From positions 310,001-374,000 of the forward strand of contig OZ199840.1 of the NCBI GenBank assembly GCA_964304625.1: DNA of 64,000 bases, read 5' to 3'. The position numbers and the translations under genes were made by a program. Positions 10,831-23,700 of this stretch are shown piece by piece (position 1 is the stretch's first letter; the number at the start of each line of letters is the position of its first letter). This stretch comes from Kudoa neothunni. Its lineage: Eukaryota > Cnidaria. The notes beneath the pieces were generated by a model. It did no database searches and had not been told where the DNA came from. It was given only the letters and a program-made list of their open reading frames with translations.

Positions 10831-11711
10831 AACTTCGCAATTGTCATAATTGAAAGTCATGGATGTTATCTTCTACATCAATGACATCGTCAATGTTTTC
10901 TTCCGGTAAAATGACAACATTGATACAATCAGCAGGGCCAAATTCATCAATCTAATCGATATCATCGCTTGGTCTGACAAGTCTCTCGACATTCATGGTA
11001 GGAGATTAGAGAACCTCGTGGGTAAATAATAAAGACATAATATTGTGAAGCATTTCTTCATATAAAGAATGAAACAACTTTTTTAAATTTTACATAAAAT
11101 AAACTTTAAGTTATTTAGAATATTTTTAAATAAAACGTATTATTATGATAAAATTTCTGTTTTTCTTATTAAGTCAATTACTAGTAAGAAAATTTGAAAA
11201 TGTAAATACTCACCTATCATCTAGTATGTATAAATTAATTTTTCATAATTGTTAATTGCTACATGAAAACCGTAAAATTTCGTCATTTCAAAATTTTTCT
11301 ATAAATTTTCGCTAAATATTTAGAAAATATAGATAGAAACTTAGAAATTATTAAAATCAAGCATCACGATTATTTGAAGATTCATTAATTTTCGTGACGT
11401 AGACAATGTTATGTAAGAAACTTCATTTTATTTCGACTTTAATGTTATATTATTTTCAAATAATAAGAATTTTTTTATTTAACTTTTCTATAATAATTCT
11501 TTCCAATAAAGTCAAGCTCAAAATATTAATATTTTAATCTTGAAATTTATTAACATAATCAAATCACAAGAGCTTAAACTATAATTACAGTCATAACAAA
11601 CTAATTCGGGATTAATATAAAATAGATGAAAATTTATGAAATCACATAATTAAAAAAAGCATCGGAGATCATATTTTCTCTCTAACGTCGCAAATAAAAT
11701 TCAAAAAACAA
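10831..11711. other. Intergenic AT-rich stretch up to the gap
   Basis: No gene was seen. The last part (about 11600-11711) matches the 3' flank of the surface-gene copies at 20560-20682, 38290-38400 and 53930-54030, so a surface gene should follow at once. Confidence 0.6.
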
Positions 11712-11911
11712 NNNNNNNNNNNNNNNNNNNNNNNNNNNNNNNNNNNNNNNNNNNNNNNNNNNNNNNNNNNNNNNNNNNNNNNNNNNNNNNNNNNNNNNNN
11801 NNNNNNNNNNNNNNNNNNNNNNNNNNNNNNNNNNNNNNNNNNNNNNNNNNNNNNNNNNNNNNNNNNNNNNNNNNNNNNNNNNNNNNNNNNNNNNNNNNNN
11901 NNNNNNNNNNN
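11712..11911. other. Assembly gap of 200 N
   Basis: Exactly 200 unknown bases, a conventional placeholder length. The gap begins at the point where copy B enters the 3' flank of a surface gene. Confidence 0.98.
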
Positions 11912-12241
11912 TATATTAAATAATGGAATTTGGTCAAAAAAGTTGTTCATCTAATTTTTGGTTTTTATGACATAACATTTTCACTAAATTCAACTAATAA
12001 ATAATATATAAATTATTTATTTTTACATATATTATTACATAGAGCTATAATGTATATTTTAAAGTAAAATTTGAAAGAATATCTTCTTTGTAACATTAGA
12101 AATGAACGGATTACATTTAAGTCGTGATATCGACAAACTTGAATTCTAGCGTTGCAAAGTTAACAATAAATATAGCAAAACATTCGTAATCAATATGAAA
12201 GTTAACAATCGACTTTAATATAATTAAATTAATTAGAATTT
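11912..12241. other. Intergenic AT-rich stretch after the gap
   Basis: Nothing was recognised. The sequence right after the gap does not continue the copy B alignment. Confidence 0.6.
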
Positions 12242-14632
12242 TTATTTAATTTGGCGGAGACTTTTCCTTTTTCGTTGTCTCTTAATTGCTGTCAAGCCAT
12301 AACCTTTAGGCCTCCCAACTGCCTTAACTTTACTAGGAAGTGTAAGATCTAAAACGTAATAATACTTTCTACATTAAGTTATATACCTTTTAATTCTGGA
12401 GGGTTTATTGATTCTCTGTTTTCGACATCAGTTATGTCCGGATTAGGAGCGGTTCCAATTACATCCTTTTCAAGTGGCTCAGGTGGAGGTGTATCCTTTA
12501 TTGGCGGGATTACAACAAGACTACTTTCTAATTAAACAAATTCGTTATGTTTTCATAACTTAAATTTATGCTATACCTGAGGAAGTTGGTGCATTGAAGT
12601 CAACGTCACTATCATACCCATCAATACCTGCCTCTAAGAGTGTGCCAAACTCTAAATTAAATCATAGTTTTCAAACGTTGAAACGTTTTACCTATCAATT
12701 TCTTCAAAGCCGCCAGATTATGATTTTTAATAATGTTTTCACCCACTTTGAATAATTTGATGCAGTGATCGAAATATTCCCCGCAATACTCAGCAGAAGA
12801 CGAGGATAATTTATTGGTATATACATTAGCCAACTTCATGCGTTTGGAAAAAGTGGTTATAATATCATGTTTCTTTTTTTATAACAATACCATTTGGGGT
12901 GATGTTTTGAGTTGAGTCATTTTTAGTTTCGACAAAATTTGATATATGTTCTTTGTTCCATCCGGGATGATATATACGTGGGTCAAACAATGGTAATAAT
13001 GATTTTGATCTTTGTGTCAGAATGTGTTGGCAAGGTAGCTCATAAGATCGATAAAACTTACATGTACAAAAATTGATAGTAGAATTATAATTTAATCCAC
13101 AATCAAATTTTGTTTGCATCTTTCTCAATTCTTTAATTACAAGTTTACAGGAGAATGAAGTTAAGTGATCCCAATACTTTTTTTCAACCTCATTTTCAAT
13201 ATTCCTAGAGGATGTCTTAGATAATTCTGTCACTATACGGCAAATTTTTTCTGTTCTGAATGAATTCAAAAGAATAAAGAATTTATTGAAAAAATCTTCC
13301 AAAGTAGAGAATTTTTTTATCACGCTCTTCAGTTTTGAATTAAGAGCTTCTAGTCGATTATTCGTTAAATTATTGTAGAAGTGTCGAGCTTTACTGAATG
13401 ATATGATCCATTGTGATTTAATTGGATTCCAATTTTTCTTGAAATAGATATTGAAATCCAAAATATTATAACTATAGAGCTCATCACATAAGTCTTCATA
13501 TTCCATTACATTTTTAGCATGCATCATTTTTTTAAGGGTGAATAACATAGATTCTTTTGTTTTATTATTAATATTATATTTCGTAAGTTTTAACTCTCGT
13601 TGAAAAATCTTTATAACGTGAAATTTACAAATAAACATTTCGGCATTGGGAAAATGATTCTTCATAACTTTTCGAAGCTTTAAATCCTTTCAGTAACAAT
13701 CGAAAGGATTTTTTCTTTTATCCAAGGAACAATTGAAATCAATTCATTAATGTACCAGTCAACTACTACTTCAGTCTCCTCAAATATCATACACGCACTA
13801 TTATATGTCAAACCCATAGAGTCTTCAGAAACCGTCAGGTACAAGGGAGCCCTAAAATTAGGTTAGATAGATAACTTTAATATTTTAAAATAATAAAAAT
13901 AACCGCGAATCAAGTAATTTGTAGGTTGCATCAATTGACAGATGTTCTGGAAAAAACGAAAAAACATCCTTCATTTTTTCATCCACGAATAGAATTGCAC
14001 TAACTTGGTTTGTTTCACCTGCTAGTATTCTAACATCACAATTATAATCTTCCTTTAGTAATTTATAAAGGAAGTTCATATCAATCTTCTGCGTGGATAG
14101 ATTTTTGTTAATATTATGTATAGACTTCAATGTTATCATCTTACCGGTTTCTTGTTGGATTTTGGATTGAATCAATTTTTTGTTTGCGCACAAAGAAACT
14201 AGTTCCGATACCCTTTGATCATTACGATTCAATTTTCGTTGTGGAGGCAAAAATTTAAAAAAAGTTTGGTTGGTTTCATGACTGTGGCTTAAATTGAGTG
14301 ATTTTACTTCGAGAGTTTGTCCGTCTAAACTTTACTCTTAGTGATACATGAACAGGACAGGTGTCTTTCATGGTTTGTTTTTCTCGAATACTCTTTGACT
14401 TGTCTCGATATTGGTCACTAAAATAACAAACATATTTGACGGAGTAGTAATTTAAGTTTTCGTTGAATTTTTTGGTGAGGACTCGCTTTATGTTTGATAG
14501 TTTTTGTGAGTCGCGCTTAATCAAGACACAGTATGATTGCTGTTCAAAATTTTGTATAAACTCTTCTAATTGCGTAAAAGAGTCAAATTTTTTACCTACT
14601 TCAAATAAATCAATATCGGTTCTATTTGCCAT
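12242..14632 (-). pseudogene. MULE-type transposase with SWIM finger (ZSWIM3-like), nearly complete
   Basis: Minus-strand gene from ATG at 14632 to TAA at 12242. In order it has a FAR1-like N-terminus (DLFEVGKKFDSFTQLEEF; SHSHETNQ near 14260), the MULE core with first Asp in LSIDATYKL (about 13920), then FPNAEMFICKFHVIK (13650), the acidic NRLEALNSKLKSVI (13350) and a SWIM finger CTCKFYRSYELPCQHIL (13030-13080). The tail carries GRPKGYG, AT-hook-like and usual for this group. GT-AG introns of 38-53 bp fit at about 13865-13913, 12650-12690, 12538-12585 and 12349-12387. Single-base frame changes, at least two of them in A-rich runs, lie near 14300, 13690 and 12880. It is either a recently dead transposon or domesticated gene, or a sound gene with sequencing errors. 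No terminal inverted repeats were found. Confidence 0.8.
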
Positions 14633-15330
14633 TTTCCGTACATGCGCCGCAAATATTTTACTTTAATTTTACAAATTTTCTAATTAAAATTATTATTAAT
14701 CAATATTTACCTAACATATGTTTATATGAAACAAGTGTAATAATTTTAACTTTCTGATTTTCTTGAAACTAAACTTAATTTTTCCAATATTAATGGAAAA
14801 GTCAATACAAAAAATTTGTAACATAAATAGATATTTTAGGAGATCAATGTATGTTAAAACAATTATAAAATTTCAGAGTTGAACTATTAGTAATTTTGGA
14901 GAAATTAATTGTCGTGTCAATAGCCAGACCCGGCAAGGGATTATACACTAGCGTGTCAATAGCCACTGTCAATTCAGAAACCTAATTTTTAAAAATGATG
15001 ATATTAATTTGTTTTATCCTGCAATGATTGTATAATATTGGAAAAAAATTACTAAGCGATATTTTTATTGTTTTTTTAAGTTTTTTTATATGTCAAAATT
15101 TGGTAACAAATAATTCTCCAAAAAATGCTAATTGAGAATATTACGAGATATAAAAGTATACGTGTTAACTAAAGTTATTTATATCAGTACACGTAAAATT
15201 TCCTCTAATAAAGTAATAACATCGTATAATTGACTTCAAGATATTTACCTTTTAAAATTAAATGCTTATCTCTAATATAGTGTTGATTTATTTAAAAAAA
15301 TTTTATTAGTTCTATCGGAGATTATAACTA
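14633..15330. other. Intergenic AT-rich stretch
   Basis: No gene was found. It holds two direct copies of CGTGTCAATAGCCA (14913-14926 and 14952-14965) about 40 bp apart, of unknown meaning. Confidence 0.55.
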
Positions 15331-17376
15331 CAGTCGAGATTGGATATTGCGTGACTGGATATTGCGTAATTAGAGATTTTTAAAGTTATCCTTTAAAGAG
15401 AGAAATTTAGTTTTTTCAAATTGTTATTATCTTATTGTAATGTAAAAATATTTGTTAACAAAAAATTTAAAAAAATTTATTAATACAAAAAGTCTCGTTA
15501 TTGCGTGGAAATTTTTTATTGCGTGGTTGTTAGGCGCAGCGTGACTCGTTATTGCGTGGTTTTTTGTGGTCAATTGGTTTAATTCAGATAGTGTTTTTTC
15601 ATTATGTCCCGTGAACAACGCAATATTTCAGAGAAAATGGAAATCATCCATTACTACAATTCAATAAAAACGTTGAAGGGTGCGAAATCAATGACAATTT
15701 CCAAGTTTAAATTGAGTGGTATAGTAGTCTTCTAATGAATAGTATTGTAAAATCACATTTAAGGTCATTCAACACTTGATAGAATTCTTTCGCACGAAGA
15801 TAAATTCAAAAATACAGATATTGAAAGTAAAAGGAAGAGACATTCGGCAGGCAGATTCAAAAATATAGACGATGAAGTGTATGATTGGTTTGTTAAACAA
15901 CGGTCGAATGGTAACGTTCTGTCAGGAGATGCCATTATCAAAAAAGCTTCTTATATTGCAAATGAAAACAAAGTTTCCAATTTTAAAGCCAGCAAGGGAT
16001 GGCTTGCAGGGTTCAAGTCAAGATATGGGATAGTTTTCAAAAAGTTCCATGGCGAGGCTGCGAGTGCAGATGTTGCATCTGTCGACTCATGGATTATTGA
16101 GAACATTGATTTGATTAGAGCATATAATCCAAAAGACGTTATTAACATCGACGAAACTGCTCTTTATTATGAGCAGTTACAAAATAGTAGTTACGTTTTA
16201 AAGGAGGAAGTCGGGATTAAGGGGAAAAAATTATCCAAAAAAAGGGTGACTGTTTTACTGTCCTCAGCTTTAAATGGGGATAAGTTCCCATTAGTTGTTA
16301 TCGGGAAATTTCAAAATCCTAGATGTTTTAAAAGAGTCAAACACCTCCCTTGTGAATATTATGCACAAAAAAAGTGCATGGATGACTTCTAGTATATTTA
16401 TCGAAATAATGAAAAAGTTTAACCGAAGGATGATAAATCAGAATAGAAAAGTCTTAATTTTGTTGGACCAATGTCCAGGCCATCCAAAAAATATTGATTG
16501 CTTTGAAAATATCAAATTTTTGTTCTTACCTAAAAATACAACTAGTATTTTACAACCCCTTGATTTAGGCATCATTCGCTGCCTTAAAAGCAGGTACAAA
16601 AGTTCAATGACCGAGCGAATGGTTTTATGCGAAGATTCTATCATAAAAAAATATACATTGCTTGACTCAATGATAACATTAACTAAATGTTGGGAAAGTA
16701 TTCCGCCGCAAATTATTATTAATTGCTTTAAAAAATCAAAAATATTTGGAGGTATTAAATAAAATTACGACAATAAAGTTATTATCAGTTTATAGACCAA
16801 GAAGATGTGAGTGAGATACCTCAAATCAGCAACTGTTCTCAAGGTAATATTTAACGTATACGTAATTAATTTTTTCTAGATGAAATCGAAGATTCAGAAA
16901 ATATGTTTGATGACGATTATGAAGCAACATGCGAGGAAGAAAATAATGAGGACTTATTGCCCATAAGTGACGAATCTGACGATAGCGAATCAATCATTGA
17001 AGACATCAAAGTTTCAATTAATCAAATGAAAAATGCAGTGAACGTTCTGAGGGAAGCTTTTATTAAAGAGGATCCGAGGGGATTGTTTGATTTACATCCC
17101 ATAATGGACCGAGTTTAAAAATATCAAGAGAAAGATTCCGACAAACTAAAATTACAAAGCTTTTTCGACAAAATTTGATAAATCACATTTCATTTAATTA
17201 AATAATATATTTATATATAAAAATTTGATTTTCACTAATTGGCATCGGACGTAAACACGAAAAAATCATATTTTATAGTACACTGCGCACGCAAAGGTCT
17301 GGATATTGCGTAAAAATTTTTTATTGCGTGGGTTTTTGTTGGTCCCAGAAACCCACGCAATATCCAATCTCGACTG
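15331..17376 (+). mobile_element. Tigger/pogo transposon, full length (2046 bp)
   Basis: The ends are matching terminal inverted repeats of at least 23 bp (CAGTCGAGATTGGATATTGC at 15331, reverse complement ending at 17376). They are flanked by TA on both sides, the target duplication of Tc1/mariner/pogo elements. Inside each end, further GGATATTGCGT and TTATTGCGTG motifs recur (15355, 15500, 15550, 17290, 17320) and may be extra binding sites. The element holds one transposase gene in plus orientation. The lack of divergence between the terminal repeats suggests a fairly recent insertion. Confidence 0.92.
15604..17118 (+). pseudogene. Tigger transposase with three mini-introns and one frameshift
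   Basis: The gene starts at the ATG at 15604 (MSREQRNISEKMEIIHYY, a CENP-B/HTH-like N-terminus). Introns are GT-AG: 15719-15763 (45 bp), 16752-16795 (44 bp) and 16844-16879 (36 bp). Then come a Tc5-type helix-turn-helix (AIIKKASYIANEN, KASKGWLAGFKSRYGI), the DDE core with first Asp in NIDETALYY (16147), second Asp in ILLDQCPGHP (16463) and third in SILQPLDLGII (16560), and an acidic tail ending at 17118. One extra base near 16374 shifts the frame between YYAQKK and AWMTSSIF. Otherwise the three catalytic acids and the splice frame fit. It is one base from open, so a sequencing error is also possible. Confidence 0.85.
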
Positions 17377-17939
17377 TATTATATAAATTAACGGCGGCTT
17401 CACCACTTTGTTAAGTAAGCTCTATATTGTTCTACTGTCGGACCTGAACAAGCCGCGTGTGTGTTTATTCTAAGTCTGAGTGAGCGTGAAAGAAAACACA
17501 AGTTATAAGAAAATGCATTTTAAGAGCACGTGGTTAAGTTCTTGTTTAAAACTATTCATATTTAAAAACCAATAAAAACATGTATAGATAAAATTTAACA
17601 TCGTAAACATTTTCTTTTATACGATAAAAATACGAAACGAAACCGATTTATGAATGATTTTCAAAACGAGTTAAAGAACAATTCAATGTTTGTTGAAAGA
17701 AGGTGGAGGTTACACGTGTATCCGACTGCGTTCGGATGAAAAATTCTTATTATTTTAAAGTCATTATTTTGAGCTGAATTTTTTATCTCAATATTCTTTC
17801 ATCTTATTATCAAGAATCGTGAAAAACATGCACGAGAGGACGTTTTTTAGGTGCCGCATACTTTAATATTACTAAAAATATGTAAAAATGTAACTGATGC
17901 AGCATTTTAAAAAAATAAACTAGTTTTTAAAATATTAAA
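17377..17939. other. Intergenic stretch between Tigger and hAT
   Basis: AT-rich, nothing recognised. It may include the left part of the hAT element, whose left terminus I could not find. Confidence 0.5.
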
Positions 17940-19993
17940 GGGGTAACAAATGTGATGCAGTACTTATGTGCAAAAAAAGTTCGACTAGTACATTGCATGC
18001 ACACGCTAAATTACATGGGATTGATTCGAAAAATAAGTTGTTGCAATCGCTGATATTTTTCTATTGAAATTTAGAAACATACAAATAAAACCCGTTATTG
18101 AAAGTTTTGCGAGAAAAATTCTTTGGGATTTTAACCTGAATAGTGATATTGCCAAAATTGCAAGAAGTACCACCATAAGACGATTGTTGAAAAAAGTTCA
18201 CAATAAAGAAATCTCAGTATCCTATGATGAAATTTTCGATTCTTGCGTAAAAGTAGAAGCATCTATGGTGAGCAAGATAAAAAAAAAATTTTCCGGTACC
18301 AATTCAAGACCTGCGCTCTGTTCTGATGAGTGGACGTCAAAGTCTAAAAAAACGATTTCTTAATATCCAAGCATATTTCGAAGACAAAAAAATTTCGCTC
18401 GGGGTTATTAGAGTCACTGAAAGGTGTACAGGCGTAGAATTGGCGTCCTTAATCAAAAACCAGTTATCGAAATTTGGCGTTACGTCCTTATTTATGTGTA
18501 CCGATGGAGCGTCAAACATGGCAAAATGCACTTTTGAGTTAGGTTTTCAGCAGATAAAGTGCATGCTACATGGAATAAATTTAGGTAGATTGAATTATTA
18601 ATTGACAAACCTACATTAACGTATAGCTGTAAAAGACACAATGTATGAAGAAGCTAATAGCCAGCAGCCAAAAAAATATCGAAACTATAACTGACGAGCT
18701 GGAATTTGATGAGCAAGAATTTGTCCTTGTGCCAAGTTTCTTAGATATTTTATCTCGGGTGAGGTCAGTTGTCAGTTACTTTTCAAGATCTGGATTGGCT
18801 TCGGACGCCTTGAGAAAATCATGTGAAAGAAAAGGCATTAAATACCTATCACTGAATATCGATTGTGTGACACGATGGTCAAGTTGTAACGATATGTTAG
18901 TCAAATTTGTGAAGATGTTCGAGGCCATTGAAGACACTTACATGATTTTGGAAACGGATTTACTGATCGAAAAAGATGAAATTATTTTGGTCAATGTAAT
19001 TATCGATAAAGATATTGTGAAAATAACTGCATGTTAAGGAATTAACATCATGTCTGGAAATTGTGCATCGCGCCGTTCTTAAACTTTCAGAGTCACAAAT
19101 AAATCTTGCACAACGTGACTTATACTAACCAACACAGTTGAGGATCTCTCTCTTATTGACGGAACAATTTCAGAAAAATTTAAATGAAATTTATCGAACG
19201 CTGCTTTGAACGACGCACCACTTGGTCTGACATATTTATGTTTTTGAGCTTCAATTCAAACATTTGTGAAAAGAGTTTATTCTATAGAAGACCGTCAAAT
19301 TTTGAGTTACAAGAAGCAATGAATTTCATCGAACCGAATGATCAAATCCACAACCATATGAACCTTCGGAAGCTGAAATGGATTTAGATGATTTGATAAA
19401 TTACGCGGCCAGGCCGAAAAAGTCAAAATATTGTTCGGATTCCGACGAAATTACCAATTTTATTAATCACGGGTGTGATGTCAGATCGTTTAGAGAGGGT
19501 TCGTAAAACTCTCTCTAATATAAGGCCTACAAGTATTGACTCAGAAAGATGTTTTTCCCTATGAAACATGAAACCGTGTTATTTCCCCCTTGAGAACAAA
19601 ACTGAGTGATTCGAAACTTGAGACAATTGTTTTTATTTATGAAAATAGAAATAACTAAATTGAAATTTGAACTATAGAATTTTTTATAATGCGATTGAAA
19701 AAATTTTAGCTTAAATATATATAATCGTTTTTAAAGGTAATGACAAAAAATGTTAAATAATAAAATTAATTATAACAGTAAAAGTTCACATAAAAATTAA
19801 TTCTATTCTAAAATAATCCAAAATTTGGTTGAAAGAGTATGTTTAACAAAGAGTGACTAAAATAAGATTTCATTCTATCACATATTTAAATTTTTTTTCT
19901 TGAACAAAAATTTACAATGGTAATTGAAAAAATTATTTATGAAACCGAAAACCGTTTTAGAAATAACCGAAACCGAACCGTCTTAACCCCTAG
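17940..19993 (+). mobile_element. hAT transposon, left end not found
   Basis: The right end reads (reverse complement) CTAGGGGTTAAGACGGTTC, a common hAT terminus of the TAGGGG-CGGTTCGGTT type, ending at about 19993. Coding pieces fill 17950-19660. No matching left terminus was found before 17940, so either the left end is lost or the Tigger insertion region hides it. Confidence 0.65.
17950..19660 (+). pseudogene. hAT-family transposase with BED-like finger, broken
   Basis: Pieces in several frames follow the hAT order. There is a BED-like finger remnant (SSTSTLHAHAKLHGI, about 17970-18020), then KPVIESFARKI and SRPALCSDEWTSKSKK (18300-18350), which holds the first catalytic acid region. Next come NIQAYFEDKKISLGVIRV (18360), CTDGASNM (18500), which is the usual CxDGAxNM motif, and IDCVTRWSSCNDML (18860), the RW motif. 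The last is the dimerisation region with RPTSIDSERCFS (19530) and KLSDSKLETIVFIYEN (19600). At least five frame changes or stops separate these, so it is dead. Some breaks could be small introns, but I could not fit them all. Confidence 0.8.
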
Positions 19994-20782
19994 TAATTCA
20001 TACTATAGAAAGCATACGATTTCCATAAAATTTTTGCAATTATGAAAGTTTATTGTCTTAGAAAGCTTTTTTTAGTGTTCTTACGATCTATCAAATCAAA
20101 ACGACATTATGAAGTTACTTAATATTCAATAACAACCTTGAAAATTCCATCATATTATATTTCCCCAAAAATTTGAAATTATTTGGAGAAAAAATCATTT
20201 ATTACAAAAACGAAACTGAAATTTTTATAGACATGTTAGTTTTCGAGTTATTTCTTCCCGTTGCAATAGCCACTGCCTTTTTACTTCTGTCCCTCATTTC
20301 ACCACCAATAGAAAACAAAAGTCTCAACGTACCTGAATAAGTTACGAACCACACGTCACAACATTATAATCCAGAAAAAAACTTAATTAATTTAGAAATA
20401 TTTTATTTATATTCATAATGCTTAAATAAATGTTTTTAAATAGTTCGAGAAATAAATATCTTATCATAATCTTTTGTGTACGTTAATTTTGTAATATTTC
20501 CTCAAATTACGAACTACACGTCACCCACTGTAATAAAAACTACATCTAGAATTAGGTCACAAAGAATTAATTCGAAGTCAATGTAAGATGGACAAAAATC
20601 TTTTGAACTCACATAATTTTATAAAAATAACCATCGGATATCCTATTTTCTCTCTAAAGTCGCAAGCGAAATTCAAAAAACAATAAATTCAACCAATTAT
20701 TCAAAATATAAAATAATGCCACGTGATCGAAAAATTTCTATCTTAAATACTACCTATTAACTATAGTTAAAAAAAAATTAAT
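19994..20782. other. 3' flank of surface-gene copy C
   Basis: No gene. From about 20560 to 20700 it matches the 3' flanks of the other two surface-gene copies and the end of copy A before the N gap. Confidence 0.6.
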
Positions 20783-23700
20783 CTAGTCTCTTTTTTTCTT
20801 CAATAGCACGATTCCAACTATCGCTACAACCATGACCACAGCAACACACGCAATAATGATTCTATAAAAGGTTAGTTCATGTATCAGCATTTAAGAATGT
20901 TTACATAAGTTTGGTTTTATTCCTAAAAAATATTTAATAAAATAAAAAAATATTACTAAGCTCACCCTGAGCTACTTTTTGCTCCTACGATAATTATAAC
21001 ATTAAATCACACTGTGAACAAATAATATACCTTGTTGTATGTCAGCAACGCCAAAAATTGTAGCATCTTCAACATTGTAAACAGTCAAATAATAGTCATT
21101 TCCATCAGGTAAATTATTTATTTTGAATTCTTTACAGGTTACAAAGGCAGTACATCTGTCTACGCTTCTTCCCATGCAAGATTTTACTACGGCATTAGAT
21201 TTGACACTACTGTTACGTAACTCCCATTTGCATTTTGATTTATCGTTCATACTGGATGGAACTGTGGTGGTTACAATGAAACTGTCCCCATCACGTGTAA
21301 TGACGACTGATATTAATTTTGAGGAGTCCGTTGGGTTTACTTGTGGTGCAGCTAATACAAGTTTCGTTTAAAAAATTCTTAATAGAGACATTAATTGTAA
21401 TACTTGGTTCTATGATATGCTCTTGTTGTGAAGATTTTCCGATAGCTGTGACTAAAATTTTGTATGTATTTGCCGCTTCATACTCGGGAAATGTTATGGA
21501 ACTGCAAGTAGGATTTGAAGAACAGGTGTTTGCGCTGTTCGCGACATCAGCAAGCTGTGTATCTGAAGTATCTGCGACTGAAGAATTCGCTTCTGACATT
21601 GGACCATCATCTGCTGTCGTCGGTATGGCAATTCTAGCTATGTTGAGATCCGCAGAACTTAAACTGGAAGTAGGAGCTGAAGCGGGTGGTGGTGCTACCG
21701 GGGCGGTAACAGGCGTCGCTACTTCCGACACCACTGGACATGTGTAATAATCTATGTAATCGCTACCAGTTTTCTTCTTTACGATATAACTGCATGTTGC
21801 AGTTGGATCCACGGAATTTAATCTTGCCTTCAATGACAAACCATCCAATGTGATCTTGTGTGTTATCGTTAACGTTGTTAATGCTATAAAAATTTTAAAG
21901 AATAAATTATAACTTCAATAACCTGTTTGTATATTTGTGTAATCTTTTATGTCGTAATCCTTATGGGCGATGACCCTGATGTCATAAGGTTTGTTTGGCT
22001 CAAGGTTTTCTATCGTAACTTGTTCACTGCAAATTCCTCTACACGGGGTGTTGCCATTGCATTTTCGCATGGAAAAAGCTATCCATTCCAGTCGGACTCA
22101 CCAAATACTCACAGGTAGGTTCATTTTTCTTTTGTTCAGCTTCAGTTGCGGTAGCAACCATAGCTGTAAGAGAGACTGTCGTGTCTGTCTTTGTAGGATC
22201 AGTAGTTCCATACGCTTTACCATCTCCGATTTCTTTATGAATTGTTATTATTATATAAAATAAATATAATGATTCACTCGTTCTTATGAATATATGTTCT
22301 TTGAAACCACTTGGATCATTAATTCCACCAAATGTAATCTCAATTACGTACGCTTTTCCTGCTGAAAGTCCCTCAATTACCAATTTTGAGCAATCAGTGT
22401 TGCAAGTGGTGCTGCTGCTCTGAGTGGTACATGTTGTGCCGGTTGGGGTGGCTGGCTTTGGTTTATCAGCAAAATAATGTTTAAGAGTACATATATTAAT
22501 TTGTGGATTAGTTCCTTCTTTAAATGGGGTACCGTCAAACGAAACGCCAACATTAGTATAAGTAGAAAGAAATCCTCCAGCTGGTTCAGTAATTGCTAAT
22601 GAAAATAATGAAAAATTCGTCTTAATGTAAGAATTACCGAATTTAGTTTGCGTGTAACCATCCGGACTATCACCGGTAGCTTTTATGTCGTGATACCTTG
22701 TTTGGATTAGAATTTTATAAATCTTTTTATCCGCGATGCCATTAAGTTCCACGTACTTACATGGGGCGTAACAATCTTTACCGGCACCACCACAAACGGA
22801 CGTATATGATTGATCAGTTGCTGCATTCAAACCATCTTTTAGACGGAACAAACATATTTCAGACGACAAGGAATTAGTGAATTTAATTCCAACTTTGTTT
22901 TCAATTTTAGTTACGATATAAAACTGAGGCTCATAAATGGCTATGTTTTTCTTCATATATTGATTGGGCATATCGTAAAAGAAACTGGGGTAATTTCCGC
23001 ACTTCACTTCGTAATGAGGTAACAATAAATCAAAATCAACTGTGTTTGCTGTATTATCATTAATACAATCTGTCCCTTTGTTACCATTTACATATTTAAT
23101 ATCTCTATAAATAAATAGGACAATCTACAGGTGCGCAAGTTTTTGCTGCGAATTTCAGCTGCTCATTGTCTTTAGACACAGTTATTTGTGGATTAGCCAA
23201 CAACGCTATATAAATTTATTTATATATTGAATTAAATCGGTATACGTGTTGAAAATCCGAATACTTTTCCTCCTGTTGTTCGACTTCCTCCTGTAACATC
23301 CCCGGCGCTATTCCCGACATGGACGTATATGTATTTGGTTCTTGGTGATAGCTTTTCATAGGTGATTTTATTTTCATCAGTATTACAAATGACAACACAT
23401 TTACCAGTAACACTAGTTTCAGATTCATTAACATTAGCAGCGCAGCTAACAATGTCTGTAAACTCAGCTAGTATTGTCTGTCCAGTCTGAGCCGCTGCAA
23501 TTTCTGCTTCTTTAGATCGCATTATATAGGCACCTCTGGACATTTCCATAATCTGAACCTCCAAGATTGAGTTTCATTTTGTCTGGGTCAGTGCGTGATC
23601 CTTTCACAACCTGGGTATTTGTCAATGTTTTCGTTGGTGCTGCAGATGCATATGCAAACTTGAGGAATTGTATCTCTAGTAGCATTGGCTATGCTTGATA

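Larger units (their letters stand above)
1..11711. repeat. Segmental duplication, copy A
   Basis: This stretch matches 42347 to about 54030 in the same orientation from end to end, with an offset drifting from about 42346 to 42251, 42247 and 42317 as small indels accumulate. Gene content and order are the same in both copies. Identity is uneven: 3000-3770 shows no difference that I can find, whereas 1-2700 and 7000-11700 differ at many sites. The copy is cut at its left by the window edge and at its right by an N gap, so its true ends are not visible. Confidence 0.95.

Noticed and set aside
13361-14666. Small plus-strand frames across the MULE gene
   Set aside because: Antisense to well-supported transposase exons and without family features.
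14913-14965. Two CGTGTCAATAGCCA direct repeats as a target duplication
   Set aside because: Only about 25 bp lies between them, with no element-like ends.
16295-16762. Second ORF of Tigger as a separate gene
   Set aside because: It continues the same transposase after a single-base shift; motif order and the terminal repeats show one gene.
21319-21747. Long plus-strand ORF (142 codons) within copy C
   Set aside because: It is the antisense shadow of a conserved exon of the minus-strand surface gene; similar antisense frames occur in copies D and E.
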